From Clostridium sporogenes (GTDB lineage: Bacteria; Bacillota; Clostridia; Clostridiales; Clostridiaceae): a stretch of 64,000 bases of DNA. A model generated the notes under the pieces. That model was not told the origin of the DNA, did no database searches, and worked only from the letters and a program-made list of their open reading frames with translations. The translations under genes were made by a program, and so were the position numbers. The stretch lies in NCBI RefSeq assembly GCF_001020205.1, contig NZ_CP011663.1, positions 620,001 to 684,000 on the forward strand, given 5' to 3'. This document shows positions 9,289 through 16,879 of this stretch, piece by piece (within the stretch, counting starts at the first letter, position 1; the number at the start of each line of letters is the position of its first letter).

Positions 9289-9527
9289 GAATCTATAATT
9301 TTATTTTAAAATATAAATTTAATTAAAACATACTAATAGAATTAAAAAATTCATGTATAAATTTATAAAAAAAGGAGGTGAATAACCTTAGTAAAACTTA
9401 GCTAATTATATTTATTTTTATAGTCTAATCTTTATTAATCTTATATTAAATAAACATACTAGAGTTAATAATATAGATAAAAAGAGAAATATAAAAGAAT
9501 TTACATAGTTTTATTTAAGGGCTAAAG

Positions 9528-10037
9528 ATGATTTACGAATATAATGGGAAAAAACCTATAATAAAGAAAAATGTTTTTTTAGCTAAAAGTGCAGACTTAA
9601 TAGGAGATGTGGTATTAGAAGAAAATTGTACTGTATTGTTTGGGGCGGTTTTGAGAGGAGATATAAATAGTATACATATTGGTAGTGGGTCTAATGTACA
9701 AGATAATTGCGTTTTGCATGTAGATGAAGGAGATTTAAATATACATATAGGAAACAATGTAACAGTGGGTCATGGATCTATACTACATGGATGTAAAATA
9801 AATGATAATTCCTTAATAGGCATGGGGTCTATTATATTAAATGGAGCAGAAATAGGTTCAAATACTATAATTGGAGCAGGAAGTCTAGTAACTTCCAATA
9901 AAAAAATACCTTCAGGAGTTTTGTGTATGGGATCACCTGCAAAAATAATAAGAGAGCTTAATGAGGAAGAGATAACTAGTATAAAAGAGTCAGCAGAGGA
10001 TTATATAAATTTAAATAAAAATTTTAATAGAGAATAA
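9528..10037 (+). CDS. gamma-carbonic anhydrase-like hexapeptide-repeat protein
   Basis: Left-handed beta-helix protein of the gamma-carbonic anhydrase/YrdA family. Imperfect hexapeptide repeats run from about residue 15 to 140 (LIGDVVLEENCTVLFGAVLR, VGHGSILHGCKI). Metal-ligand His candidates are in QDNCVLHVDEGD and NVTVGHGSILHGC, in the spacing usual for this family. A C-terminal helix follows (EEITSIKESAEDYINL). Length 169 aa is typical. Many members bind zinc or iron without proven carbonic anhydrase activity. The ATG has a weak upstream site (AAGGGCTAAAG). It may be co-transcribed with the MBL gene 44 bases downstream. Confidence 0.9.
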   Translation: MIYEYNGKKPIIKKNVFLAKSADLIGDVVLEENCTVLFGAVLRGDINSIHIGSGSNVQDNCVLHVDEGDLNIHIGNNVTVGHGSILHGCKINDNSLIGMGSIILNGAEIGSNTIIGAGSLVTSNKKIPSGVLCMGSPAKIIRELNEEEITSIKESAEDYINLNKNFNRE

Positions 10038-10081
10038 AATATAACTTACTACAAAAAATAAATCTAATAAGGAGGTGTATT

Positions 10082-10954
10082 ATGAAAATAAAAGCACCTA
10101 GAACTTTCTTAGTGTTTATTGTTGTAGTAAGTTTGTTTTATACAAAAGCTTTGGCAAGGGATAGAGGGCCCGAGGTACATTTTATAGATACAGGGCAAAG
10201 TGATTGTATATTAATTAAAACAGGAAAAGAAAATTATTTAATAGATACTGGTTGGAAATATTATAGTGGTAAAATATTAAGTTATTTAAATTCCAATAAT
10301 GTAGATAAAATAGATGGAGTTATATTAACCCATTATCATGATGATCATTATGGTGGGTTAGAGATGCTCTTAAAAACATCTAAAGTAAAAAAGCTTTTTT
10401 TACCCAAACATGATGGTGGTGATAAGAAAAAAGTAATTAATATGGTAAAAAAACATAAGGTTAAGTATGAATGGATAGAAGATGGATGGGAAGTTAGAGG
10501 AAGAAAGCTAAATTTAAAGGCTATAGCTCCTATGAATATAGATAAGAAGAATGAAAATAATAACTCTATAGTATTATTTGGTAAAATAGATGGAATTAAA
10601 TATTTATTTTTAGGAGATTGTGAAGAAAGAGAAGAAAGAGATATGATATATAATGAAAAAATAAAAAAATGTGATATTTTGAAAGTTTCTCATCACGGAT
10701 TTAAAACTAGCAACAGTAATGAACTTATAGATATGGCAAAACCTAAAATTGCTATTGTTACTTGTGACGGAATCTATAGTCCAGATAAAATTGTAATAGA
10801 TAGATTAAAAAACAAAGGCATAGAAGTTTTTACAACAAGCAACAAAGGCAATATAATAATCAAAGATAACAAAATAATTTGGAATAGATATTCTTATTAT
10901 ATAAACAAGGGGAAAAATTTTATAGGAAATATTTATTTGAAATTTATATCTTAA
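10082..10954 (+). CDS. secreted ComEC-like MBL-fold hydrolase
   Basis: The N-terminus is a signal peptide or anchor (residues 1-25, basic KIKAPR then a hydrophobic core ending KALARD). An MBL domain like the extracellular C-terminal domain of ComEC/Rec2 follows: VHFIDTGQSDCILI, then the metal motif THYHDDHYGG near residue 83-92, GDCEERE near residue 180 and VSHHGFKTSN near residue 205. It probably acts outside the membrane as a hydrolase, perhaps on a phosphodiester. It lacks the ComEC pore domain, so it is not the competence channel. Ribosome binding site AAGGAGGTG. A bidirectional terminator separates it from the convergent P-type ATPase gene. Confidence 0.87.
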   Translation: MKIKAPRTFLVFIVVVSLFYTKALARDRGPEVHFIDTGQSDCILIKTGKENYLIDTGWKYYSGKILSYLNSNNVDKIDGVILTHYHDDHYGGLEMLLKTSKVKKLFLPKHDGGDKKKVINMVKKHKVKYEWIEDGWEVRGRKLNLKAIAPMNIDKKNENNNSIVLFGKIDGIKYLFLGDCEEREERDMIYNEKIKKCDILKVSHHGFKTSNSNELIDMAKPKIAIVTCDGIYSPDKIVIDRLKNKGIEVFTTSNKGNIIIKDNKIIWNRYSYYINKGKNFIGNIYLKFIS

Positions 10955-10960
10955 AATTAT

Positions 10961-10998
10961 AGAGTCTCAAAATAGATTGAATTTTGAGACTCCTATTA
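10961..10998. terminator. bidirectional intrinsic terminator
   Basis: GAGTCTCAAAAT / ATTTTGAGACTC, 12-bp perfect stem with a 7-base loop between two convergent genes. The same TCAAAAT...ATTTTGA core is used by the hairpins at 16818 and 30742. Confidence 0.8.
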
Positions 10999-10999
10999 T

Positions 11000-13627
11000 T
11001 TATTTATCCTTTAATCTTTTAAAGAATTTCACTATTTCATTTATTATCAAAGGTATTATTGATAATGCACATACAAATATCCAGTCCTGCATTGTTAAAT
11101 CAAAAACCTTAAAGATAGATGCTAAAAATGGAATTGTTATAACCATATCTTGTAGGAATATTCCAAATATTACAGAGGCAAATAAATATTTATTTGTAAA
11201 CAAACCTAATTGAAATATAGACTTTTTAGGGTGTCTCATATTAAAGGAATGGAATAATTGAGATACACTTAATACAACAAAGGCCATAGTCTGAGCATGC
11301 ATTAATGAATCAGAATATCTTATCCTTCCAACCTCAAAGGCTATTAATGTAAGCACACCTATTAATAAACCATTTAATATAAGAGAAATACCTGCGCCAC
11401 CTGCAAATAAACTCTCTTTAGGATTTCTTGGCTTTTCATCCATAATATCAGGATCACCAGGGTCTATACCTAAAGATAAAGCTGGTAGGCTATCTGTTAT
11501 TAAGTTAACCCATAAAAGGTGTATAGGTCTTAATGGAGCTGGCCAACCAAGAAGTATACCTATAAATAGAGCTATAATTTCTCCAAGATTACAGGACAAA
11601 AGAAAGATAATAGATTTTTTTATATTGTTATATATATTTCTTCCTTCTTTTATTGCAGATACTATGGTAGAGAAATTATCATCTGTTAATACCATATCAG
11701 AAGCGCCCTTAGCAACGTCTGTACCTGTTATACCCATAGCCACACCTATATCTGCAGCTTTTAATGAGGGAGCATCATTAACACCATCACCGGTCATAGA
11801 AACTATATTCCCTTTAGATTTTAAAGCTTTTACTATTTTGACCTTGTGTTCTGGAGACACTCTAGCAAAAACTCTTAAACTTTCAATTTTAGAGCTTAAT
11901 TCTGAATCTGACATATCATCTAATTCATATCCAAATATAGCTTGAGATTCATCCTCTGCTATACCTAATTCCTTTGCAATAGCAAAAGCAGTTACTTTAT
12001 GGTCACCTGTAATCATTATAGTTTTTATACCAGAATTTTTACATTCAAAAATAGAATCTTTTACAGACTCACGAGGTGGATCTATCATACCTACTAGACC
12101 GATAAAAGTTAAATCCATTTCTAAATTTTCTTTATTGTAGTTAGTATCTTCTAATATTTTATAAGCAGCTCCTAAAACCCTAAGAGCATTTTTAGACATA
12201 TCATTAGATGCATTCATTATATTTTGTTTTATTTCATCTGTTAAAGGAACTACTTCTCCATTTATATAAGCGTTAGTACTTATTTTTAATAAATTATCTA
12301 TAGCACCTTTAGTCATTACATAGTTTTTATCATCAAAATCATTTACAGTGGTCATCAGTTTCCTATCAGAATCAAAAGGAATTTCATCTATTCTTTTATG
12401 TTCATTTTCTATATTGTTCTTAACAATATTATATTTAGCTCCTGCTTCTAGTAAAGCTATTTCAGTAGGATCACCAGTACTTGAATCCTTAGAGAAAGTG
12501 GCATCATTACATAAAACTAAATTTTCAAGGAGCATTTTATGAATATTATCTTCAATATTTAACTTATCTATATCTTGTATTTCATTATTAGTATAAAATT
12601 TGATTACGGTCATTTTATTTTGAGTTAAAGTACCAGTTTTATCTGAGCATATAATATTAACAGCTCCTAAAGTCTCTACAGCAGGGAGTTTTCTAATTAT
12701 AGCATTTTCCTTTATCATTCTTTGAACTCCCATAGCTAAGACTATAGTAACTATAGCAGGAAGCCCTTCAGGAATAGCAGCAACAGCAAGGCTTATAGCG
12801 GTTAAGAACATTTCTAAAATGTCTCTTTTTTGAAGTAAGCCAACAACAAACATTAAAGCACATATACCTAAAGCAGCAAAGCCCAAAATTTTACCTAATT
12901 CAGCTAACTTTTTTTGTAGAGGAGTGAGTTCTTTATCTTCTCCCTCAAGCATTTTAGCTATTTTACCTATTTCAGTATTCATACCTGTGCCTACAGCAAT
13001 ACCAGTACCTCTTCCATAAGTAGCTAGAGTAGACATAAAGGCCATATTTTTTTGATCGCCTAAGGATGTTTTAGGATCTTCTAGTTTTTCTTCAGCATGC
13101 TTTTCAACAGGAACAGACTCACCTGTAAGAGCTGATTCTTCTATTTTAAGATTAGCAGTTTCTATAAGTCGTAAATCACAAGGAACATATCTACCTGCAT
13201 CTAAAACTATTACATCTCCTGGAACTACATCTTCTGATGGAATTTCTACATTTTCTCCATTTCTTTTTACCAAGGCTTTTGGGGTGGAAAGCTGTTTCAA
13301 AGCTTCCAAAGCCTTTTCAGCTTTGGATTCTTGTACAACCCCTATAACGGTGTTAATAATAACAACTATTCCTATTATTAGTGCATCACTAATTTCACCT
13401 AAAACCCCAGAAATTATAGCTGCAGCTAATAGTATATAAATTAGAATGTCATTTAGTTGTTCAAAGAACATTTTTAATAAAGATTTTTGTTTTTTAGAAT
13501 TTAATTTATTCAGGCCATACTTTTCTTTTCTCTTTCCTACTTCCTCAGAACTTAAACCTTTGGAAGTGTCTACAGCAAGTTTTTCTAATATTTCCTGAGA
13601 AGTTTTGTTAAACCACATAATATTCAC
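11000..13627 (-). CDS. P-type cation ATPase, probable Mn2+/Ca2+ exporter
   Basis: P2A-type ATPase, 875 aa. Order: N-terminal cation-ATPase domain (1-70), actuator loop with TGES (SALTGESVPVEKH), transmembrane metal motif AIPEGLPA, phosphorylation motif SDKTGTLTQNKM (Asp about residue 328), nucleotide domain, MTGDGVNDAPSLKAAD hinge, and C-terminal helices with WVNLITDSLPALSLG. The pattern matches SERCA/PMCA-like bacterial Ca2+ pumps. However, a yybP-ykoY riboswitch lies just upstream in the same orientation, and related riboswitch-linked pumps export Mn2+. I therefore infer Mn2+ efflux, possibly with Ca2+. It is monocistronic. Regulation is by transcription termination within the leader. Confidence 0.93.
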   Translation of the reverse strand: MNIMWFNKTSQEILEKLAVDTSKGLSSEEVGKRKEKYGLNKLNSKKQKSLLKMFFEQLNDILIYILLAAAIISGVLGEISDALIIGIVVIINTVIGVVQESKAEKALEALKQLSTPKALVKRNGENVEIPSEDVVPGDVIVLDAGRYVPCDLRLIETANLKIEESALTGESVPVEKHAEEKLEDPKTSLGDQKNMAFMSTLATYGRGTGIAVGTGMNTEIGKIAKMLEGEDKELTPLQKKLAELGKILGFAALGICALMFVVGLLQKRDILEMFLTAISLAVAAIPEGLPAIVTIVLAMGVQRMIKENAIIRKLPAVETLGAVNIICSDKTGTLTQNKMTVIKFYTNNEIQDIDKLNIEDNIHKMLLENLVLCNDATFSKDSSTGDPTEIALLEAGAKYNIVKNNIENEHKRIDEIPFDSDRKLMTTVNDFDDKNYVMTKGAIDNLLKISTNAYINGEVVPLTDEIKQNIMNASNDMSKNALRVLGAAYKILEDTNYNKENLEMDLTFIGLVGMIDPPRESVKDSIFECKNSGIKTIMITGDHKVTAFAIAKELGIAEDESQAIFGYELDDMSDSELSSKIESLRVFARVSPEHKVKIVKALKSKGNIVSMTGDGVNDAPSLKAADIGVAMGITGTDVAKGASDMVLTDDNFSTIVSAIKEGRNIYNNIKKSIIFLLSCNLGEIIALFIGILLGWPAPLRPIHLLWVNLITDSLPALSLGIDPGDPDIMDEKPRNPKESLFAGGAGISLILNGLLIGVLTLIAFEVGRIRYSDSLMHAQTMAFVVLSVSQLFHSFNMRHPKKSIFQLGLFTNKYLFASVIFGIFLQDMVITIPFLASIFKVFDLTMQDWIFVCALSIIPLIINEIVKFFKRLKDK

Positions 13628-13802
13628 CTCGCTATTATTGTTTGTAAAATTTTATATATTATAAAATAAATCTATAATATTTGAAATTAATAAAAAATAT
13701 TTTAAATTCATTAAGAGTTTATTCACAAGAATATTATAAAGTTATTATATAGATATAAAATATAATTATAAAAAATATTTATAATTATATTTTATATAAA
13801 TA

Positions 13803-13842
13803 AAAAGACCTTTGTCCTATATTTATATAGGACAAAGGTCTT
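13803..13842 (-). terminator. riboswitch-controlled terminator
   Basis: An 18-bp perfect stem (AAGACCTTTGTCCTATAT and its complement) is followed, on the minus strand, by a T5 tract. It overlaps the 3' strand of the Mn2+ aptamer (GCAAGACCTTT), so aptamer folding can compete with it. Confidence 0.85.
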
Positions 13843-13932
13843 GCAATCTCTTAAAGAGCAAACTATCCGGGATTTTAATCCGTAATGACGAATAGTTTAA
13901 AGTACTTAACTTTTGCTACTCCCCTTTGTCTT
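13835..13932 (-). promoter_or_regulatory. yybP-ykoY Mn2+ riboswitch aptamer
   Basis: Read on the minus strand: GACAAAGGGGAGTAGC at the 5' side, an internal arm with CGTCATTACGG and CCCGG, and GCAAGACCTTTGTC closing the 3' side. These are the conserved blocks of the yybP-ykoY (Mn2+-sensing) class. It is followed by the terminator at 13803-13842 and then the P-type ATPase about 170 bases on. The expected logic is Mn2+ binding blocking the terminator and turning on export. Confidence 0.9.
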
Positions 13933-13945
13933 CATGACATTTCAA

Positions 13946-13974
13946 ATTATAGCATATTGTTCTATTAAGTACAA
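13946..13974 (-). promoter_or_regulatory. promoter of the Mn2+ riboswitch-ATPase unit
   Basis: On the minus strand: TTGTAC, 17-base spacer, TATAAT. The start would fall just upstream of the aptamer. Confidence 0.75.
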
Positions 13975-13990
13975 TATTTATTAAAACATT

Positions 13991-14527
13991 TTAAAAGGGA
14001 ACAAATCCATAAAAAATGATTCCTAAAAGTCCAGCTATTACTATGATTATAATAGGGTGTATTTTTTTAGATAGCAAAAGTATAAATGTTATTATACCAA
14101 TTATTATACTCTTTAAATCTATATAGGATTGAGAAGCTAAGTTTAAAAAAGCGTATATTATAAGACCTATAAGAGCAGGTCTCATTCCCATTAGAGCAGA
14201 TTTTAAAATATTTGATTCTTTAAACTTTATAATAAAATGGGTTGCTACTGTTACCAAAATAAAAGAGAAGGTTATAACCCCTAGAGTAGCCATTAAGCTT
14301 CCTTTGAATCCAGCTACATTATATCCTACAAAAGTGGCAGAGTTTATAGCTATAGGTCCAGGTGTCATTTGAGATATACCTATAATGTCTATAAAGGATT
14401 TGTAACTTATCCAGTGCTTATTGTGTACAATCTCTCTTTCTATAAGTGGAAGCATAGCATAACCACCACCAAAACTAAACATACCTATTTTTAAGAAAGA
14501 AAAAAATAACTCTAGTAATGTTTTCAT
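13991..14527 (-). CDS. chromate-type transporter, second half-subunit
   Basis: Single-domain CHR-family membrane protein, 178 aa. It begins ELFFSFLKIGMFSFGGGYAM, with the FGGGYAMLPL motif of ChrA halves, then SQMTPGPIAINSATFVGY, the conserved second motif. Five or six hydrophobic helices follow. It overlaps the partner gene by one base (TAATG), so translation is probably coupled. Paired half-size CHR proteins replace the single long ChrA of proteobacteria and are thought to work together. The native substrate may be another anion (for example sulfate) rather than chromate. Confidence 0.9.
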   Translation of the reverse strand: MKTLLELFFSFLKIGMFSFGGGYAMLPLIEREIVHNKHWISYKSFIDIIGISQMTPGPIAINSATFVGYNVAGFKGSLMATLGVITFSFILVTVATHFIIKFKESNILKSALMGMRPALIGLIIYAFLNLASQSYIDLKSIIIGIITFILLLSKKIHPIIIIVIAGLLGIIFYGFVPF

Positions 14528-15072
14528 TACTGCACCTTCTTTCTAAGAAAAATATAACCATATATTCCAGAAAGAAGTATAATTATAACAGGGTGCATAT
14601 TAAAGAATTTTAAAAGTACCACTGTTAATATAATTATGGTATAATTAATGTAATTTTTTTTAATAGATTTGGAAAGGCTTATTACCGCTACTAACACTAG
14701 TACGGGAACGGCTCCATTTATCCCTTTGAATATTAAATCTACATAATAATTATTTCTAAATTGCATAAAAAAGCTTGCAATACATAATATTATAAAGAAG
14801 GATGGTAATATGGTTCCTAAAAGAGCAAGTATAGCTCCAGGTAAATTTCCTATTTTATATCCGATAAAGGTAGAACAATTTACCGCTAAAGCACCAGGAA
14901 AAGATTGAGATATTACAAGTATATCTAAGAAATCTTCTTTAGATATCCAAGAGTTTTTATTTACAACCTCTTCCTCTATAAGTGGAATCATTGCATAACC
15001 ACCACCAAAGGTAAAAGCACCTATTTTAAAGAAACTCCAAAACATTTTTAAATATTTAAGCATTAATATCAC
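14527..15072 (-). CDS. chromate-type transporter, first half-subunit
   Basis: Partner of the preceding entry, 181 aa. It has the same layout: FFKIGAFTFGGGYAMIPL at residues about 14-31 and SQSFPGALAVNCSTFIGY about 70-87. Each half contains one CHR domain with about six helices. It is first in a two-gene operon read leftward. The spacing to the divergent MazF-like gene (start 15237) leaves about 165 bases for both promoters. Resistance to chromate cannot be inferred from sequence. Confidence 0.9.
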   Translation of the reverse strand: MILMLKYLKMFWSFFKIGAFTFGGGYAMIPLIEEEVVNKNSWISKEDFLDILVISQSFPGALAVNCSTFIGYKIGNLPGAILALLGTILPSFFIILCIASFFMQFRNNYYVDLIFKGINGAVPVLVLVAVISLSKSIKKNYINYTIIILTVVLLKFFNMHPVIIILLSGIYGYIFLRKKVQ

Positions 15073-15236
15073 CTCATAAAAAAATAAAAGACAAATTAAT
15101 TATAACCTATGAATACTATATTTTCTAATAGAATAATATAAATAAAGTAGGTAAATGATAGATAAATAGATTATTAATAAATTTTATTTCTCTTTCAAAT
15201 TTTGGTATTATATAATTGTTATAGGGGGAAAGAGCA

Positions 15237-15827
15237 ATGAAAAACTTAAATGATATGAACAGTGAAGAATTAGGAAAATACATAAAAGATACAGAAAATC
15301 AGATACATAAGTTATTAGATGAATACATAAATAGGGTTAACAATAAAATAGATAAAAATAAAAGTGCTAAAACTTTGAAAGAGAAAGCATACGCATTAAG
15401 TAAACTATATAAATATGTAGAATGGGTAAATGATGGTATAGAAATGAATAATAATGTCAAGAATAGAATTAGGATAGTTCCTAAGCGAGGTGAAGTTTGG
15501 ACTTGTGAATTAGGTCAAAATATAGGATCAGAAGAAAATAAAATTAGACCAGTTATTATTATACAAAATGACACAGGAAACCAAAATGCACCTACAACCA
15601 TAGTAGTACCCATTTCTAATAGGCCAAAGAAGATAGCTGTACATATTTCCATAAGAAATGGAGATTTTGAATTAGTTAAGGGAGAAAAAATGGAAATAAC
15701 AGGAACAGTGTTAGCAGAACAAATAAGAATTGTGTCAAAAGCTAGACTTGGAAGACACGTAGCTACTTTATCAGACAAATTCATGCAACTTTTAGATTCT
15801 AAAATAAAAATTTCGCTAGATTTGTAG
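15237..15827 (+). CDS. MazF/PemK-like endoribonuclease domain with N-terminal helical extension
   Basis: The C-terminal part (about residues 80-190) is a MazF/PemK fold: RGEVWTCELGQNIGSEE, then IRPVIIIQND with the conserved Arg-Pro, then TTIVVPIS and AEQIRIVSKARLGRHVATL. MazF enzymes are sequence-specific mRNA interferases. Residues 1-80 are an added lysine- and glutamate-rich helical region that might act as an internal antitoxin or substrate adaptor. No MazE-like antitoxin lies upstream; the preceding gene is divergent and unrelated. Ribosome binding site TAGGGGGAAAG. The toxin/antitoxin reading is therefore unproven. It is followed by the twin-hairpin RNA. Confidence 0.85.
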   Translation: MKNLNDMNSEELGKYIKDTENQIHKLLDEYINRVNNKIDKNKSAKTLKEKAYALSKLYKYVEWVNDGIEMNNNVKNRIRIVPKRGEVWTCELGQNIGSEENKIRPVIIIQNDTGNQNAPTTIVVPISNRPKKIAVHISIRNGDFELVKGEKMEITGTVLAEQIRIVSKARLGRHVATLSDKFMQLLDSKIKISLDL

Positions 15828-15885
15828 TTAAAACAAAAATTATAAAGAATTTAATAAAAAAATATTAAATTTTTATAAATTTATG

Positions 15886-15914
15886 TTGTATAATTTTTTG
15901 TTTAATGGTATAAT
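15886..15914 (+). promoter_or_regulatory. strong promoter of the twin-hairpin RNA
   Basis: TTGTAT, exactly 17 bases, TATAAT. It starts about 60 bases after the MazF-like stop codon. The transcript would begin near 15920. Confidence 0.75.
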
Positions 15915-15917
15915 AAC

Positions 15918-16062
15918 AATTGTGTTCAAGAGAAACATACCTAGCAGAGGTTAGGAGATTATATCTCATATATCCTTTCTTTAAATTGAATAACATACTC
16001 GGCATAGGTCGAGAGATTATATAACATATCATGGGACTGATTCTATATCAGTCTTTTTTGGT
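15918..16062 (+). ncRNA. putative structured small RNA with twin hairpins
   Basis: It is bounded by a consensus promoter and by an intrinsic terminator (GACTGAT / ATCAGTC then T6) at 16033-16060. Inside are two copies of a 30-base unit starting ACATAC and ending AGATTATAT, at about 15935-15964 and 15993-16022. Each unit forms a 4-bp stem around the same 8-base loop: GCAGAGGT in the first and GCATAGGT in the second. The stems differ (CCTA/TAGG and CTCG/CGAG), changing three base pairs but keeping pairing, which is covariation. No ORF fits. I cannot match it to a known riboswitch class. It is either a small RNA or a leader with two protein- or ligand-binding hairpins. Confidence 0.7.
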
Positions 16063-16265
16063 TTATAATGTTAAAATTATATAAAGTGATTTTTTTGTAA
16101 GTATTAAATTTATAGTGCACATTTAGTGCTTTTTTTATGTTCTATAAAAATAAAAAAGCATTAAATGAAAAATATAATTGGTTTACAAATAAAACATACT
16201 ATATTTTTAAAAGAAATTTAGCTATAATATATATATGATAAAAATATTTAATGGAGTGATTTTAT

Positions 16266-16691
16266 TTGGAAATCAAAAGAGTAGGAACCAATTCACCGAT
16301 ACAAACAGAAAGTAAAAGGGCCATAGAAAATAAAAAAGGATTTTCTCAAAATTTTAATTTTGCTCGTCAGCAAAAATCAGAGCAAGAATTAAAAAAAATG
16401 TTGGAGAATATAAATAAAAAAGGAAATAGATTAGCTATAACTAAATGTTATGCTGATGTTAAAGCATATAAAAGAATGATAAAAGAATATTTAAAATCAG
16501 TTTTAGAATATATGTATTCCGTAAAAAAGGATATAAGTTTTTGGCAAACTCAATACTTTATTACAGTAGAAACAGTAGATGAAAAACTTGAGGAATTAAC
16601 AGAAATGTTATTAAGTGCAGAAAAAGAAAATTTAGATATAGCAAAAACTATAGATGATATAACAGGACTAATTGTAGACATATATAAATAA
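16266..16691 (+). CDS. YaaR family protein
   Basis: 141-aa helical protein of the YaaR (DUF327) family, found next to DNA-replication or spore genes in some Firmicutes but of unknown function. The pattern is a polar N-terminus, then a long helical region with QQKSEQELKKMLENINKKG, RLAITKCYADVKAYKRMIKEY and ILVDIYK-like end, typical of the family. The start codon appears to be TTG at 16266, 6 bases after a GGAGTGA ribosome binding site. It is monocistronic between the twin-hairpin RNA and a long terminator. Confidence 0.82.
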   Translation: MEIKRVGTNSPIQTESKRAIENKKGFSQNFNFARQQKSEQELKKMLENINKKGNRLAITKCYADVKAYKRMIKEYLKSVLEYMYSVKKDISFWQTQYFITVETVDEKLEELTEMLLSAEKENLDIAKTIDDITGLIVDIYK

Positions 16692-16728
16692 TTTAATTAT
16701 TATTTTCTAAGTGAAAATTGTTTTATTT

Positions 16729-16788
16729 AATAAATAGACATAAAAATTATTAAATCATTGAATTTAATAATTTTTATGTCTATTTATT
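16729..16788. terminator. 27-bp perfect hairpin, bidirectional terminator
   Basis: A 27-base arm beginning AATAAATAGACATAAAAATT is exactly complementary to the arm ending CTATTTATT, with a 6-base loop. It is AT-rich and lies 37 bases after yaaR. It is much longer than needed for termination. Confidence 0.7.
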
Positions 16789-16817
16789 ATTATTTAGGAT
16801 AGTTATAAAAATAGAGA

Positions 16818-16852
16818 GTGTCTCAAAATTAAATTTATTTTGAGACACGTTA
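16818..16852. terminator. terminator of the NAD synthetase gene
   Basis: GTGTCTCAAAAT / ATTTTGAGACAC, 12-bp stem between the YaaR gene and the 3' end of the leftward NAD synthetase gene. Confidence 0.7.
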
Positions 16853-16879
16853 TTAAATTTCAAAAGTAAATACCTTATT

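Noticed and set aside
15918..16062. Twin hairpins as a tandem glycine, guanidine-II or c-di-GMP riboswitch
   Set aside because: None of the conserved cores of those classes is present (for example the ACGR loops of guanidine-II), and no regulated ORF follows before the terminator.
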